From: Bradyrhizobium sp. RP6
Lineage (GTDB): Bacteria > Pseudomonadota > Alphaproteobacteria > Rhizobiales > Xanthobacteraceae
NCBI RefSeq assembly: GCF_003837805.1
Contig: NZ_RQIT01000031.1
Span: 1 to 64,000 of the forward strand
Direction of reading: 5' to 3'
Length of the DNA stretch: 64,000 nt
The notes below the pieces were generated by a model. It was given only the letters and a program-made list of their open reading frames with translations, was not told the origin of the DNA and ran no database searches. The position numbers were made by a program, and so were the translations under genes. Positions 63,473 through 64,000 of this stretch are shown one piece after another (position 1 is the first letter of the stretch; each line of letters starts with the position of its first letter).

Positions 63473-63814
63473 ATGATCAGCTCACCCACGCCAGCCGGTA
63501 TCCTGGATCGGCTCAGCAAGGCCTCGTCGGCAGAGGATTTTTTCTCGCTGCTTGGCGTCGATTACGACCCCAAGATCGTAAATGTCGCACGCCTTCACAT
63601 CTTAAAGCGCATGGGACAATATTTTACCGAAGAGCAATTTACTGGCGCCGAAGAGCCGGAAATCAGAGCGAGGTGCAAGGCGATGCTGGAGCAAGCCTAT
63701 GCAGATTTTGTGGCATCGTCACCGATCGATCAGCGAGTGTTCAAGGTTTTGAAGGATGCCGTCGCGGACCGTAAGAAGGCCGGGGCCTTTGTCCCGTTGA
63801 GCGAGTTGAAGTGA
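63473..63814 (+). CDS. nifW: NifW, nitrogenase stabilising/protective protein
   Basis: This 113-residue protein (LDRLSKASSAEDFFSLLGVDYDP, VNVARLHILKRMGQYF, YADFVASSPIDQRVFKVLKDA) has full NifW family length. NifW associates with the MoFe protein and helps protect it from oxygen. ATG 63473 follows AGGAGA. Confidence 0.95.
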   Translation: MISSPTPAGILDRLSKASSAEDFFSLLGVDYDPKIVNVARLHILKRMGQYFTEEQFTGAEEPEIRARCKAMLEQAYADFVASSPIDQRVFKVLKDAVADRKKAGAFVPLSELK

Positions 63815-64000
63815 TTTAGCGTTTCACTGTAAAGCGAATTACGACCGGCCGGCGCCGAGGCAATCCGATATTGGGGCCATCTCTTTGTGCTCAAGTATCT
63901 GCAGCCATCACCGGAGCGGCGGCTGTCGTATTCCCGACCCATGTCTGGACTGGTCGTGTCGACGGTATCAGGGGTTGTTTGAATTGTGTCGCAGGCCATT
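63815..64000. other. Right edge of window
   Basis: No gene start seen. By analogy with related islands fixBCX would be expected further right. Confidence 0.3.

Noticed and set aside
1..64000. tRNA, rRNA genes or a CRISPR array
   Set aside because: No tRNA-like T-loop with matching arms, no rRNA-like sequence and no regularly spaced repeats were seen by eye; a dedicated scan could still find a tRNA.

Overview
The window looks like part of a symbiosis island of a Bradyrhizobium. It carries Nod-factor fucose genes (noeL, nolK), a symbiotic glucosamine synthase (nodM), the NodV/NodW flavonoid-sensing pair, dctA, an uptake-hydrogenase cluster, two NopP-type type III effectors and a large nif block in the order nifDKENX ... 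nifS-nifT, nifB, nifZ ... nifH-nifQ-nifV-nifW. As I remember it, gene order resembles the symbiotic region of B. diazoefficiens USDA110, but nifV sits between nifQ and nifW here. This identification comes from reading protein sequences, not from a search.

Layout. 0.1-7 kb: nolK and noeL (minus), nodM (plus), a first nopP gene with a tts-box-like promoter, then a both-end-truncated fragment of a chromosomal PPSR-type gene. 8-14 kb: a single-domain response regulator, nodW, nodV and dctA, all on the minus strand. 15-17 kb: two decayed genes, a modB with an in-frame stop and a serine beta-lactamase-like gene with several frameshifts. 17.8-31 kb: hupSLCDF-hupH-hupK-hypABFCDE, tightly packed and behind a -24/-12 promoter with a NifA-type upstream site; hupG, hupI and hupJ are not recognisable. 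31-35.3 kb: a broken alanine dehydrogenase, a NifA-type ferredoxin gene, an intact XRE-cupin regulator and remnants of sufC and sufS. 35.7-43.4 kb: nifD, nifK, nifE, nifN, nifX, two small nifX-associated genes and a ferredoxin gene. 43.5-48 kb: an effector island in which an intact nopP lies between two decayed, same-orientation IS5-type elements, with nopP tail fragments outside and a scrambled IS256-type element inside. 48.4-57.1 kb: Rieske protein, an unrecognised NifA/sigma54-type gene, iscA, a broken Nfu domain, nifS, nifT, nifB, ferredoxin, nifZ and a second NifZ-like gene, small nif-associated genes and a thioredoxin-like [2Fe-2S] ferredoxin. 57.5-64 kb: an OmpW gene with one frameshift below a perfect FixK box, a nifO-like operon divergent from nifH, then nifH, nifQ, nifV, nifW.

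How the parts fit. Most nif transcription units show the same architecture: a TGT-N10-ACA site about 50-120 bases upstream of a TGGCAC-N5-TTGCW element. I found it before the hydrogenase genes, the 33.2-kb ferredoxin, nifD, iscA (shared with the unknown gene), nifB, nifH (shared with the nifO-like operon) and nifV. The hydrogenase would recycle H2 made by nitrogenase. DctA supplies dicarboxylates. Nod-factor genes, NodVW and NopP act in host signalling. Numerous IS remnants and truncated copies of housekeeping genes (ppsR, suf, ald, modB) show that the island takes up and loses DNA between its conserved symbiotic blocks.
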